From the NCBI GenBank assembly GCA_963995525.1, contig OZ023216.1, positions 38,270,759 through 38,334,758 on the forward strand: 64,000 nucleotides of DNA. Reading direction: 5' to 3'. Under the pieces are notes generated by a model. That model saw nothing but the letters and a program-made list of their open reading frames with translations. It was not told the origin of the DNA and made no database searches. The position numbers and the translations under genes are program-made. Positions 11,603 to 23,398 of the stretch are shown here, in pieces; position 1 is the stretch's first letter; each line of letters opens with the position of its first letter. The stretch is from Escarpia spicata. Its lineage: Eukaryota; Annelida; Polychaeta; Sabellida; Siboglinidae.

Positions 11603-14600
11603 GTAGGTAGGACGTTAGGGTTGTGGTAGCGAAGTATGGTGACGATGAACGCAGTGGTTGTGTTGCATGATGCGGTTGTTTTGCTGGTGATTGTCGTGAT
11701 TGTGATGGTTGTGGTGGTTGTTGTTGTGGAGGCGGCGGTTGTGGTGGTTGTGGAGGCGGCGGTTGTGGTGGTTGTTGTTGTGGAGGTGGCGGTTGTGGTG
11801 GTTGTTGTTGTGGAGGCAGAGGTTGTGGTGGTTGTTGTTGTGGAGGCAGAGGTTGTGGTGGTTGTTGTTGTGGAGGCAGAGGTTGTGGTGGTTGTAGACG
11901 CGATACTCGTCGTCGCCTTCCTCGCCGCCTCTGTCGTCTTCATCGTCGCCGTCGTCGGCTTCGACGTCATCGTGTAGTGCAGTGTTTTGGGTGTGTGATA
12001 TTGTCTTGTCTTGTGTTGCGTTGACAGTGTAAACGACGTGTGGTTGCATTGTTTACTTCCAGGCAAATGATATGTCAGAAGCGGGTGGTCGTGGAGATAG
12101 TGAGTCGACGGTGTAAGACTCGCTACTGCTGTGAGCCCGAGTGCACGTGTTTGGGAGAGACCCACATGAACAGCTCGGCGTGCAGCAGGTAGGAACAGAA
12201 CGAGTAACGTGTTCTTGACATTGTCAAATGGCTTCTTCATTCTACTATGTTCCTGTTAAAACCGGTATTCAACTTATGTGAAATCGTTGTAAAGACATTA
12301 CCCCGATTATTTTATCCACGGTAGCATCAAAGTGCATTAATACACTTTCCACTCGTTAGGTGGCGCCTATGCATCGATTCATTTCACGCGATACCTGTGG
12401 GTGTATATATGTGTGTGTGTGTGTGCGCGCGCGGCGCGTGCGCGCGTGTGCGAGCGTGTGCGAGCGTGTACGAGCGTGTGCGAGCGGGTGTGTACATACA
12501 TACATACATACATACGTACGTACGTACGTACATACATACATACATACATACATACATACACACACACATACATACGTACATACATACGTACATACATACA
12601 CACATACATACGTACATACATACATACATACATTCACACACATAAATACACATACATACATACATGCCTGCGAACATACACATGTACGTTGACATGCCTA
12701 TTCGTCTCGTTCTATCACCCACACGTTATTTTGAAAACAAACTACCGTACCTCACTCGTGTTTGTGTGTAGTTGCGCCTAGTCATTCACGGTGAAGTCCC
12801 CCCCCCCCCCCCCCCCACCCACCCCACCCCCACCGACATGTGATGTACGACTTGGCTCTCTAAATGACAACCAATCCCCACAGGATTCAACTGATGTGAA
12901 ATAGTTACCAAGACATTACCCGCGATTATTTTTATTCACAGTAGCATCAACGTGCAATACACGTTCCACTCGACAGGTGGCGCCTGTACATCGATTCATA
13001 TCCCTGTACTATTTGGCTACGACCAACCAACCACTTGCCCGCACACAGAATGCTACGTGTTTTTGGTCTTTGTGAAATCAAGCGATCACCCCTAATAAAA
13101 CTAACTCTGAGAGAAAATCGGTGTCACGTGGGTTTTGTTTTCAGTACATTCACAGAGCTCTCCTGCTTCGTCGAACACAAGGACGTACGATCTTACAAAA
13201 TTGAGTGTTGCAATGGTTTCACATTAAACAGCGATGGAATGTGTATCGGTAGGTGACCGAATAAAACAATGCATTGTTGAACGATTTACTTCAGACAGTA
13301 GAAGTGTATCTAGATTGTTGTTGCATTTGTTGAAGTAACGTTTTTAATTAAATGATGGTAACAACAAGTATTTAACTATAATTGAGCTAGCGTATATGTT
13401 TAGGTAAATACCAATGGTATGCATATGTCAATGCTCAAAACATATGCTAACCGGTGGTCATGACCACCTATATTTTCCGCCGGGTCAGTAACATTTTAGA
13501 GTTATTGAACCTACTTTATTTAGGCCTACGTTTCTAAGAAACTACCATTTATTTTTACAGTGGTATTCATGTCAGCTGATCACCAAAATTGGTCGTTGTT
13601 AAAAACAAAAAAATATTTCCCTGAAATTGTTATCGCAAACTCGCGATCAAGATAACACCTGCCTGACTTGGCCTACGTGAGTCAAATCATTATCAGTTCG
13701 CAGCTGGTACAACTATAGATTTTGTTGAAAAATGTTGTTTGGCATCTGTAAAATACGGACTAGATAGATTTTTGTTGCCGGAGCAGTAACTTTTCTAGGT
13801 TGCAGGTCCGTCTGACCAGAGCCTTCTGGGGGTCAAGGTAGAACACGTATGTGTATGTTAAATTGTTTCTCCTAGACGGTGCTGTTCTGGGAAACCAAAT
13901 ATTCATGGATCAATCAACGATCAATCAGAAGAAACGTAACGCCCTTATGTTGTTATACTCCGCGTTAGTTAACGGTTTTCACCGGTTTTAGGATTCGTTC
14001 CGTGCGTTAGACGGACATAAATCGGTTACTTATAATGTTACGCGTATTTCTCGCGATTATTCCGAGGTCGCGAGCACCGCGTATCATTTGGGGGACGTGT
14101 TACGTAACTCGCGTTAGTGCAAAAAAAACGATTACGTCATAGCAAACGCCATTTACAAATGCTCGGGAAAATCGTCTTCTACGAATGTGCCTTTTCCCAG
14201 AAGATGGACATTTTGCTAGTAGTTTGAAAGTGTAGAATAAGAATTTACACATGCCGTGAATGAACTACGCCTACATAGGGCTTGTCGTAACATTGATTTT
14301 ATCAGTTTGTCAATGGTCCCAAAATAGAGACAGTGTTAGTAAGCCGCAGCAACAACGAGATTGTGACGTCACTTTCTTTGGAACAGTGTCAGCGGCGTGT
14401 AAACTACACAGAGAACGAAATCGATTTCATAAAAGAGCTTTGGGTTCCGAGCACACTATGTAAACTAATGAAGAAACAGGAAATTCTTCCAAAAGCAGCG
14501 TCGGGTGTGTTTTTATCGAAGTCCATTTATCTGGCGTTATGTTAGAGCCGTTTACGAACACACGGCATGTAAATATATTCGAGCACAAAGTACGACAGTG

Positions 14601-16143
14601 TTGACACCACCACTGGCGTTACAAACATTCTTCCTTGTAGGACTTGCTCACTCACTTGAACAAAAGTCTAAGCTGTAAATCACAAACATGATTTACTAGA
14701 AATAATGTCTTTACCTAGTCGACGAGGGTACTTTTTTAACCATCCTAATTAATAGGTAGTTGTGATGTATAGTGGCGTCTGTAATTATTTAGTGAGTAAT
14801 CTCGCCCCCGCTGAGTGAACTGATTAGTCAAGTCGTCAAAGATGCCCATACATTGCTGTCCACCGAAGCGGACAATACGGGATTGGCGTCGCGTGTTCAA
14901 GGAAACGGTGATAATATTAGTTGAAACGGTGCGAATACTTGGTAAGATAAAATTTGATTGAAACAACAAATACACTATTTCTACGAAACTTTTTTCTAAA
15001 TGAGTGACCAAACGGGATATTTGTAATTCTCGATGTTATTTGTTGTTACCCGTAGCTAACAATTTGTAGATTTTCTTTATGGTGGGCACTGATTACGCTA
15101 TGGAATGATAACCAATATAAATATGGATTTTAAGTACCAGGTAGGTATAAAATGGGTATTTTTGTTTAACAGTTCGATATTGATTGTTGTCCAGCAATTA
15201 TGTTGTATGGTAATGTATGGCACACAAGCAATGTTTTCATCCAGTTTAATAATAATAACAATAACAAGCTTACATTCGTCTACGGAGCCACACACCAAGC
15301 ACATACAGACAAAATGCACTTTGAATGTTCCTGCCTTTTAGCACCTGCATCTGTGTACTTGCAATCGTTTGCGTTTCTAAATCAAGGAGAATTTTAACCA
15401 AACAACCTACAACTGCACACCCCCCTTGAGACCTTCAACTGCATCCCCCTCGACACATCCAACTGTTACCCCTATAGTCAAATACCCCCAGATGCACCCT
15501 ACCGGACCCTTGGGACCCCCAACTCCACGCCTGGGAGAAGGTAGCCTTACACGACGTGAGAATTAACGTATTAATATATTGATAACAAGGTCACTTATTT
15601 TGCGCTTAACACATTGACAACCAAACCCAGAAGAAGGCGCATATACACAAATGGGTTGGTCAATATTCAAATCGATGCGCAGTATTAATGTTGTCATCAG
15701 ATGAATGTCAGGAAGCTGCTTAAGGTCGATACGAAAGGTTATCAAGGTATTTTAAATGATGGCAGAATTGGGTAATATGTTCTACAGGTCGCAACGTTGA
15801 TTTCAGATATTAATGAGTGTGACTCGAGTCCATGTGAACAGAGATGTCACAACTATGGAGGTGGCTTCGACTGTCACTGCTTCCATGGATACCAGTTATC
15901 ATCTGACGGACACACGTGTTTAGGTAGGTGTACGGTTCTTTAACTCGAACTTCATTAACTGGAATACCCATGATGACGTTGTATGAACATTGTATGAACA
16001 TTATGTGAACACACCTTAACTCGAACGCACAACGCTCATACGCCAAAGTGTAGACCAACGTAACGTTTCTAAAACGTGTTGCTTCATTCCATAAACATAG
16101 ACACACTCAGTAAAGCGATACTATCTTAATGTTACGAACGTAA

Positions 16144-16195
<52 letters not shown>

Positions 16196-17627
16196 TTGTA
16201 TAATATATAATGTCATAACAAATAAAACAGTTTTATTTATCCACAGTTCAGCAAGCAAATGTCAATTATATTACAATCTGTATACAGTGTAGCAATATAA
16301 TGACGCTAAAGATGTAATGCCTACGTTTCAAGGGAATTCCGTCAGTGATCGTATTTCTTTAGACATAATTAGTATACGACCGTTAACAAACTAGCACGGC
16401 ATGGGCGGATCCAGGTAGTCTAGGGGGCAGAAACCTCTCTAACTGCAACCCCCACAGCCGCTAGGCTTGTCAAAACAACCAACATTTCAGGCTCCCAAAA
16501 AACTCCAATGGCACTCCCCTTGAGGTTCGCGAAAAATACCAACACTTAAGGGTCTCCAAAAACCTTAAATTGCAACCCCCGTTGAGGCTCGCAAGACATC
16601 AACACTTGAAGGTCTAGGGGGACACATTCCAAAGGAAATTCCTATGGTCTAGGGAGGCACGTGTCTGGATCCGTCTATCACGGAACGTTTTAATCCATAC
16701 TGTCTTGTTAGACCGCGTCCACGGTGAATCGTTATATTTGACAGAGGACCCAACATGTGGAAACAAATGCGCTCACGAGTGTACCAAGGTCCGTGGCATG
16801 TACCGCTGTAGATGCAGATCCAACTACTTTCTCGGGGAGGACGGAACAACGTGCCACCGTAAGTATTGATTATTGATAGTGATCATGTAAACACCATCGT
16901 TATCATCATCATCATCATCGTCATCACCATCACCATCATCATCACATCATCGTCGATCGTCATTGCCAAGAATGGTAGCTGTAACTTCGACTGGGCACGT
17001 TTGTTGTTCGTCCTTCGCGAAGCGAAGATGACCACATTTTTCATCGTTCATCGGGATTTGGTCTGGTGATTTTTCGTGGATTCGGAGATGGCTGGTCAAT
17101 CCAGTCTGTGTCAGGAATATTCTGGCACAGGCATGACTGAACTCGGTTGATGATTGGACCTGGATGAACATGGTACTGGGTCGAGGCTTTCTCTGACATC
17201 GTTTCCGCTTGACCTCTGCTGTGCGTGTGCGTTAAAAAGAAATAGCAATCGCTTTTGCTTCGCTGCGTCAAGTTGGTCGTTCACACGTCGTCCTCCCTCG
17301 GCATCCAGGACCCATGTTAAATGTTTTATTGATATCTTCAATGTGCCTTTAAATGTCTCTTTTGTCCACCGCGAAAGCGGGTCTCGTTTGACAGCTCACA
17401 GTAGAGCACCTTCTTTGGCAGACGTGAGTCTAGCATTGCACATGGGTAGCCCATCTCAGCTGTGCCCGCATCAGCATGGCGTATACACTTGGCAATTCAG
17501 CCTGGGTAATCGCATCGGTGACTATCTGACTGTCTTTTCTGTCTTTTCTGTCTTTTCTGTCTTTTCTGTCTTTTCTGTCTTTTCTGTCTTTTCTGTCTTT
17601 TCTGTCTTTTCTGTCTTTTCTGTCTGT

Positions 17628-17714
<87 letters not shown>

Positions 17715-18414
17715 GGTGGGTGGGTGGGTGGGTGGGTGGGTGGGTGGGTGGAAATCAAGTATTAAGACCAAAGAGCGAGGAGAGGGAGGACAGAGAGAGG
17801 AGAGGGAGAGAGGGTGGAGAGGAGAGAGGGGGAGAGTGAGGAGGGAGAAGAGACGGATGAGAGGGGGGAGTGAAGTTAGCGGATAGAGGGGGACGGAAGG
17901 GAGAGAGAAGAGAGAAATGAGACAAAGGAGAGAGGGGAACCAGAAAGGAGAATTCTTGTTCGGATGAGATGTCATTGTTACAAGTTGTAATGCATGTTGC
18001 AGCTCTGACGAACTGCAGTGCGGGGAATGACTGTGAGCACGTGTGTAAAGACACGGCCACGGGCATCGAGTGTTCCTGTCGCAGCGGTTACCGCCTCAAC
18101 TACAACGGTTCTAGTTGTGACGGTAGGTACATTCGTTGTAGGTACGACGTCTATTGCTAGATTTGTTAACATTTACTTGTATATAATTATGTTTTTAATA
18201 GGCCATAAGGTGAACCCGGAAAATATGCTTAGAAATTAAGTTTCGTTCCGACTTCTCGAGAACTAAGATTTCTTTTGAACTGTAGAATTCAAAAGTTATT
18301 TCTGATTCGTTAAAAATATTTGGACGATACGGTAGAATGCATATAATTTATACGGCATAACACAATTTAAAAATAAAAAGACGAACGAATTACCTGTTTT
18401 GAATATCGCCGTGA

Positions 18415-18449
<35 letters not shown>

Positions 18450-21400
18450 ACAGGCAGGGATTGTATTTTAATCCATCACATGTGTATATCTAGACATGGT
18501 AATTATGTCAGTTGCCGTCGTTTCTAATAAATAATTATTGTTATTATTATCACCATGACGATGAAACGCTATTCAGAAGAAACAATGCACATTTGTTGCC
18601 CACTCCACACCATTCGCTGAATGCATTTTTAACGGGAGAATTACCAATAGACTGGTATCTCATATCTTTAATAATAATGGTAATATTTCTGTATAGCTCT
18701 GTTGACATGGACACAGTGTTCTGATTCCAGACGTCAACGAATGCAGTGAGAAAAAACTAATCTGCGACCATGAATGCGTCAACACGATAGGAAGCTATCG
18801 ATGTGTCTGTGACTTTGGTTTCCGATTGAATGTTACTGACGGCCGTTCGTGCATAGGTATGACTTATATTGACTTACCTGCACAGGCCAGCATGACCCTA
18901 GCTGTCCTCCTGGGTGTCACACCCCTCCATCTTGTCACGTCTAGAGCACATCACACTCTTGTTAATAGCGCGAGTGTAGTGTCATGTCCAATTTGGTCGA
19001 TCCACCTCTTCCGTGGCTTTCCTCTGTTTCTGTGCCATTTAAAGATTTGCGCGACATTGGTAATTTAAAGTCTGTCTGCCCTGGTAACATCTCTGATAGC
19101 CCGCAGGCATCTCAAACACTTCCCAAGTTCGACGTAAATGATTATATACCATGACAATTCGAAACTCTGCAAACATGTCAACTTGTCATATAGTTTTTGC
19201 ATAGGACAACATTTCTTGCATTGTTGTACAGTAAATTCTTCAATGTTAAAGCAATAACATGACTGAAATAACTACAAAACGTTCCAGATAACTATCGGCT
19301 GGTTTCTCTAGAAACCGATAAATATGTTTATGTTACCAAATGATAGGATACGCCAGGAAATTATGGTGCCGGTTATATAGCATCAGCAAGCAATACAATA
19401 ATGTACCAGAAGACCACATGTATCGACTCATGTATCTCAAGATTATGGTATAGTTATACTGTTTTTCACGTCATCGTCAAACCGACTTTATCACTTCCTA
19501 AAATTGTAGTATAATTTCTTATGACTAGAATAAATACGTTTGGTGGGCATTACCCGACAAATTGCGTTTAATAAACCCGAAATCAAATACGCAATTTGAT
19601 TGTTGCGCCCGCCAAACATTCAAATTGTAAACAAAACATTTAAACAAGTGCTATTGATACATATTGTGGAGACAGGCGTCATTACGCACAAGTACCTTTA
19701 ACGTTGGCCGATTCCCACACTCCAAAACCTAAGTGGGAAGAAGTACAACATATTAAACACATTTCCTGTTCATACTGTTAGTTACGACTCTGGGCTTGAC
19801 AGGCAGATTCTGGGTATGAAATAAACAATAGACACCATTAGTTGGTATAATGCAATTAAGCGTCGTTACCATAAGCGAAAACTGGACATGTCGTCAAATT
19901 TGAAGTTGACTCCACATCTCATGTATTATTAGCTACCGCTCAGTAAGCGGGTCTACGTTCGACTCGATAAAAAAAGTAAATTTAAGTCCATGATAGTTGG
20001 AAATCGGTGTGCATAGCCATATGAGATATTTAGAACAATCGCAACTACCAAGGAAAATACACAAACCGAAGACAAAGCCAAAAGAGTTCAAATAGGTCTT
20101 TTAAAACTCGTCAAATATGCTGACTCATATTTTAAACTCAACTTTCTGTATACGTGTGTGTTCGTGGGAGGTTTAGCTGTCACACTCTATAGTTATTTGT
20201 CAACTAATGTTATATACGTACTAAATAATGCGGCGTTTGTTCACACCTCGAATTTCCAATTTTTGCGTACGAACGCCGCGTCGAACCGCAGACCGGCGGT
20301 TGAATTTTGATTGCACCACAAAAGGTGTGACGTAGCACTCAATAACTTAGAGTAACTTTTTGCTGTCGCGCACCGAATTGATGTTGCGCTTAATTTAGTT
20401 AGGTATTGGTGTCTAATGTCGCTTAAACACTTGATTGTAGCGGACCCAACATGCGGCGAACGATGTGACCACGCGTGTGCGTGGGTGCATGGCCGTTACC
20501 GGTGTTTGTGCAGAGAGGGCTTTGAGCTAGCCGATGATCACGTGACCTGCCGAAGTACAGGTAATTGCATCACTGCAACCGACCGATAGAAATGCAAGAC
20601 ATAAAGCAGGGTCCTATCATGATGTAATCTGCTTATAAACGCCAGTACCCGCACTATCGCAATGCAAATACTATGTCGTATGACCATCTAAAGTGACATC
20701 TGAGTATGAGTAGTAACGTTCATCCAACAGGTGGAGTCGTTCAATGTATATTATCATCAAAACATCTCATTTCCTGTAATGCGTCGTTCACGTCGCCATC
20801 GTCGTTGCGAATTTCTGCAAATATGTGTATGTGTGTGTGTGTGCGGCTAAAATGTGTATCGAAACACTGGCCATTATTTTATTTTATGTTATAGTTAAAT
20901 CATGATCTCTACCCGGATTCGGGATAAACAGAGATTTTAAAGTGCACTAGCTATTCTACAGGGCAACTGAAAGGTTGCCAAAAATGCCGCCACCTCACGG
21001 GGCTTACCCAGGGTTGAGTCGTTGGGCGGTTAGTTGAGTCGTTAACACAGCCTCGGTTGTTACTTTGCCGATAGCTGAGGCAGCCGAACTGCCAGCCGAC
21101 CTATTGGCCACGTTTTTGCCGCGGTGTCAGTCGAACTGGTCGCTGAAAGTGTTTGACGAAAATAATGAATCAGACCGAATGTTCTACAATTGTGTTATTC
21201 CTGGCTTTAATTTATTTTTTAAATAATTATTTCGGTGTTCGTTTTCAAAAATATTTCCCGCTGCCAAAAAAAAAACAGTACGATGGTACTGCTCGCTCTT
21301 CAGTATTTCCTTATTCGCTGTTTCAGACGTCATCACGTCCAATTCGCCACAAACGTCAAATGACGTAACGACGTCTGCACGACCATCGGTCGTCATAATT

Positions 21401-21499
21401 ACAAAGGCATCCACGTCGACCTCTTCAAAGACAAAACCAATCCCAATGATTGCCGTCTATATATTTCTGCATGCTGTCCTGTGTATTTCGAGACATTGA
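11463..21499 (+). CDS. EMI-like/EGF-like secreted or GPI-anchored protein, nine-exon model (379 residues)
   Basis: Exons: 11463-11602, 12063-12188, 13145-13248, 15807-15923, 16745-16858, 18003-18122, 18731-18856, 20441-20560, 21327-21499. The 1140 nt join in frame with matching phases (2, 2, then all 1). Domains: signal peptide 1-20; Cys-rich EMI-like module 48-122; five EGF-like modules (about 124-162, 163-200, 201-240, 241-282, 283-322); Ser/Thr-rich stalk 323-360; hydrophobic tail 363-376 next to the stop, compatible with a GPI-anchor signal. EGF1 and EGF4 begin with D-I/V-N-E-C, as in calcium-binding EGF repeats. The EMI-then-EGF order is that of MEGF/EGFL-type extracellular proteins. Orthology is not assigned. 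Further exons in the large introns, especially 13249-15806, cannot be excluded. Confidence 0.75.
11709..11897. repeat. 30-bp GT-rich minisatellite in intron 1
   Basis: Units of GGTTGTGGTGGTTGTTGTTG plus a 10-bp GGAGGC-type tail, with about four regular 30-bp copies between 11761 and 11880 and shorter variants before them. The strong G/T versus C/A strand bias explains the overlapping His/Asn, Thr and Val ORFs. Confidence 0.85.
12063..12188 (+). CDS. EMI/EGF gene exon 2: first half of the EMI-like module
   Basis: Acceptor TTTACTTCCAG|G; phases 2 to 2. It encodes MICQKRVVVEIVSRRCKTRY then CCEPECTCLGE. Seven cysteines in 42 residues and the C-x-K-R-V start resemble the N-terminal half of EMI modules. 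Donor AGCAG|GTAGGA. Confidence 0.7.
12264..12391. repeat. Direct repeat unit 1 in intron 2 (matches 12889-13008)
   Basis: About 125 bp with shared blocks TCAACT.ATGTGAAAT, AAGACATTACCC, GTAGCATCAA and GGTGGCGCCT.TACATCGATTCAT. The two copies flank a 400-bp simple-repeat tract. Confidence 0.8.
12409..12660. repeat. GT/GC and CATA/CGTA microsatellite in intron 2
   Basis: (GT)n and GCGC-rich sequence passing into (CATA)n with (CGTA) variants; the tetranucleotide part runs from about 12494 to 12660. Confidence 0.9.
12889..13008. repeat. Direct repeat unit 2 in intron 2
   Basis: Second copy of the unit at 12264-12391. A poly-C run (12798-12815) lies between the copies. Confidence 0.8.
13145..13248 (+). 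CDS. EMI/EGF gene exon 3: second half of the EMI-like module
   Basis: Acceptor GTTTTCAG|T fits incoming phase 2. It reads TFTELSCFVEHKDVRSYKIE then CCNGF..NSDGMCI; the E-C-C-N-G-F block matches the 'CC.GF' end of EMI modules. The donor ATCG|GTAGGT at 13248 switches to phase 1, as expected before EGF exons. An alternative acceptor at 13160 would give a phase 1 exon, but with a Cys-poor EGF; the EMI reading fits better. Confidence 0.65.
13249..15806 (+). other. Intron 3 of the EMI/EGF gene
   Basis: About 2.5 kb without a recognisable Cys-rich exon, microsatellite or transposon end. An extra diverged EGF exon could be missed by eye. Confidence 0.4.
15807..15923 (+). CDS. EMI/EGF gene exon 4: EGF-like module 1
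   Basis: Acceptor TTTCAG|AT, donor TTAG|GTAGGT, phases 1-1, 39 codons. It encodes DINECDSSPCEQRC...CHCFHGYQLSSDGHTC with all six EGF cysteines. The D-I-N-E-C start is the calcium-binding EGF signature. Confidence 0.85.
   Translation: MLMSVTRVHVNRDVTTMEVASTVTASMDTSYHLTDTRV
16145..16195. repeat. AT dinucleotide array in intron 4
   Basis: (AT)n tract of about 50 bp. Confidence 0.9.
16410..16690. repeat. Dispersed CCCC-rich repeat (matches 22430-22560), with internal subrepeats
   Basis: It contains repeated blocks around 'TGCAACCCCC.TTGAGG' and ends GGACACATTCCAAAGG...AGGCACGT...GGATCCG. The second half recurs at 22430-22560, and a related CCCC-rich stretch is at 15415-15540. Likely a non-autonomous transposon of unknown class. 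Confidence 0.6.
16745..16858 (+). CDS. EMI/EGF gene exon 5: EGF-like module 2
   Basis: Acceptor TTTGACAG|AG, donor CACC|GTAAGT, phases 1-1, 38 codons. It encodes EDPTCGNKCAHEC...YRCRC...GEDGTTC with six cysteines. It lacks the D-x-N-E-C calcium motif and shares the 'DPTCG..C.H.C' start with EGF5, so these two may be sister modules. Confidence 0.85.
17522..17751. repeat. Compound tandem array in intron 5: 9-bp, CTGC and GGGT blocks
   Basis: Ten or so copies of a 9-bp unit (CTGTCTTTT) are followed by a (CTGC)n block at about 17625-17712 and a (GGGT)n block at about 17713-17750. A GA-rich stretch follows to 17950. Confidence 0.9.
18003..18122 (+). CDS. EMI/EGF gene exon 6: EGF-like module 3
   Basis: Acceptor GTTGCAG|CT, donor GACG|GTAGGT, phases 1-1, 40 codons. 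It encodes LTNCSAGNDCEHVC...ECSCRSGYRLNYNGSSC with six cysteines and the aromatic/Gly spacing of EGF. Confidence 0.85.
18419..18447. repeat. AT dinucleotide array in intron 6
   Basis: Short (AT)n tract. Confidence 0.9.
18731..18856 (+). CDS. EMI/EGF gene exon 7: EGF-like module 4 (calcium-binding type)
   Basis: Acceptor ATTCCAG|AC, donor ATAG|GTATGA, phases 1-1, 42 codons. DVNECSEK...CDHECVNTIGSYRCVC has six cysteines, the D-V-N-E-C start, and the C-V-N-T-x-G-S-Y-x-C hallmark that includes the Asn which can be beta-hydroxylated in cbEGF modules. Confidence 0.9.
18857..20440 (+). other. Intron 7 of the EMI/EGF gene
   Basis: About 1.6 kb, AT-rich, with no exon, array or transposon end recognised. 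Confidence 0.4.
20441..20560 (+). CDS. EMI/EGF gene exon 8: EGF-like module 5
   Basis: Acceptor ATTGTAG|CG, donor ACAG|GTAATT, phases 1-1, 40 codons. It encodes ADPTCGERCDHAC...YRCLCREGFELADD..TC with six cysteines. Its start closely resembles EGF2. Confidence 0.85.
21327..21499 (+). CDS. EMI/EGF gene exon 9: Ser/Thr stalk and hydrophobic C-terminus
   Basis: Acceptor GTTTCAG|AC in phase 1, stop TGA at 21497-21499. It encodes a 38-residue Ser/Thr-rich segment, then KTKPIP, MIAVYIFLHAVLCI and SRH. The hydrophobic run ends three residues before the stop with no cytoplasmic tail, which suits a GPI-attachment signal. A short tail-anchored helix or a secreted product is also possible. Confidence 0.65.
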
Positions 21500-21649
21500 G
21501 TCACACTTCATCCTACTCTAGCGATGCTGATAATTGACATTCGTGGCGGTGTTCTTGTACGGACATGACGTCATGTGTTCTCGGAAGCATAACATGTTAG
21601 TGACGTCGTGAGAAATATGAATACAATTCGAAATGGTCGCGTATGTGTG

Positions 21650-21703
21650 TGCATGCGTGCGTGCGTGCGTGCGTGCGTGTGGCGAGCGTGCGTGCGTGCG
21701 TGA
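21650..21703. repeat. GTGC microsatellite
   Basis: (GCGT)n array near 21655-21680, with further GCGT units to about 21703. Confidence 0.85.
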
Positions 21704-21806
21704 CCAGGGCACAAAATAGTCCTACAGTCTTTTGTCAATTTGTGTTGGTATTAAGGTTATTTTATCAAGTAAGTAGTATAAAAAAACTTGTATGTCCAGT
21801 CGACCC

Positions 21807-22407
<601 letters not shown>

Positions 22408-22429
22408 TTCTGTGACTGTATGTCTGTCT

Positions 22430-22560
22430 CCAATTGCAACCCCCGTTGAGGCACGCAAAGCGGGGAATGTCAGGCTAGCGTGGACACATTCCAAAGGTCA
22501 TTCCAAATGTCTAGTTAGGAGGCACGTCCCCCAGGCCCATGGATCCGCCTAGGGATATGT
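22430..22560. repeat. Dispersed CCCC-rich repeat, copy 2
   Basis: It matches the second half of 16410-16690 (GCAACCCCCGTTGAGGC...GGACACATTCCAAAGG...GGATCCG). Confidence 0.6.
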
Positions 22561-22618
22561 CGATTGAGAATAACCTACTGCTGCACTGGTAAGAACTTTG
22601 ATTAGTTTTAGTGGCAAC

Positions 22619-22760
22619 AAATATGACTCTTGCTACAGAACTAGAATCCGTTGTGCGGGGAGTGTGTGTCTGGCATACCCCTAAACACACCCAACAAGCC
22701 AGGCGAACTGCGTGATGAGCCCTTCGAGACAATGAAGCATCCCGCATCCGTGTTTGTTCT
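22619..22760 (+). pseudogene. Broken partial duplicate of the last TEX30 exon
   Basis: About 140 bp matches the TEX30 exon at about 32004-32140, sharing ATGACTCTTG, GTGTGTCTGGCATACCCC and AACAAGCCAGGCGAACTGCG. A one-base deletion shifts the frame and leads to a stop (CCCTAA), and the catalytic Ser segment is missing. It runs directly into the assembly gap, so its true extent is unknown. Confidence 0.75.
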
Positions 22761-22960
22761 NNNNNNNNNNNNNNNNNNNNNNNNNNNNNNNNNNNNNNNN
22801 NNNNNNNNNNNNNNNNNNNNNNNNNNNNNNNNNNNNNNNNNNNNNNNNNNNNNNNNNNNNNNNNNNNNNNNNNNNNNNNNNNNNNNNNNNNNNNNNNNNN
22901 NNNNNNNNNNNNNNNNNNNNNNNNNNNNNNNNNNNNNNNNNNNNNNNNNNNNNNNNNNNN
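22761..22960. other. Assembly gap (200 N)
   Basis: Exactly 200 undetermined bases; the round length suggests an arbitrary gap size. Confidence 1.
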
Positions 22961-23395
22961 TTCAGATTTTGCTACGTTTAGAAATGGCGGTCATTTTTTA
23001 AGTGGCTGGTACATTTAATTTACCCATATCGTAATAACTGGGTCACATAGAGCCATAATTTAAGTGTTTATATATATATGTTTTACAGTTTCTTGTTTAC
23101 CCCCTCATGGTTGGCTTTGACGTGAGGGTTCACATATGTTTCCGTGTAGTAAGGGTCGCTGGCGCCTTTTAGCTGTGGAGGACTTCTGAAAGCGACCCAG
23201 GCCAACGCCTTAGCATCTGGAGACATATATACACCATCGGCAGAATCTTGTAGTCAATTATAGTTACATCTGTACCATACATGTCGATATTGTTCACATA
23301 CACCTATATATATATGATAAACAGTTACATATTATATATATACACCACACAGTAACCATCTCCATCGACTGAAAGGACCTGCCCACACTATCCGG
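22961..23395. other. Unassigned stretch after the gap
   Basis: No exon or repeat unit was recognised apart from short TATA-rich runs near 23070 and 23305-23340. Confidence 0.4.
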
Positions 23396-23398
23396 CAC

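Noticed and set aside
11709..11897. Regular 30-bp repeats that could be mistaken for a CRISPR array
   Set aside because: Units are contiguous with no unique spacers, the composition is simple GT-rich, and the genome is animal.
13160..13248. Exon 3 of the EMI/EGF gene read as a sixth EGF module from an internal acceptor
   Set aside because: It would lack several EGF cysteines, while the upstream acceptor matches phase 2 from exon 2 and completes an EMI-like module.
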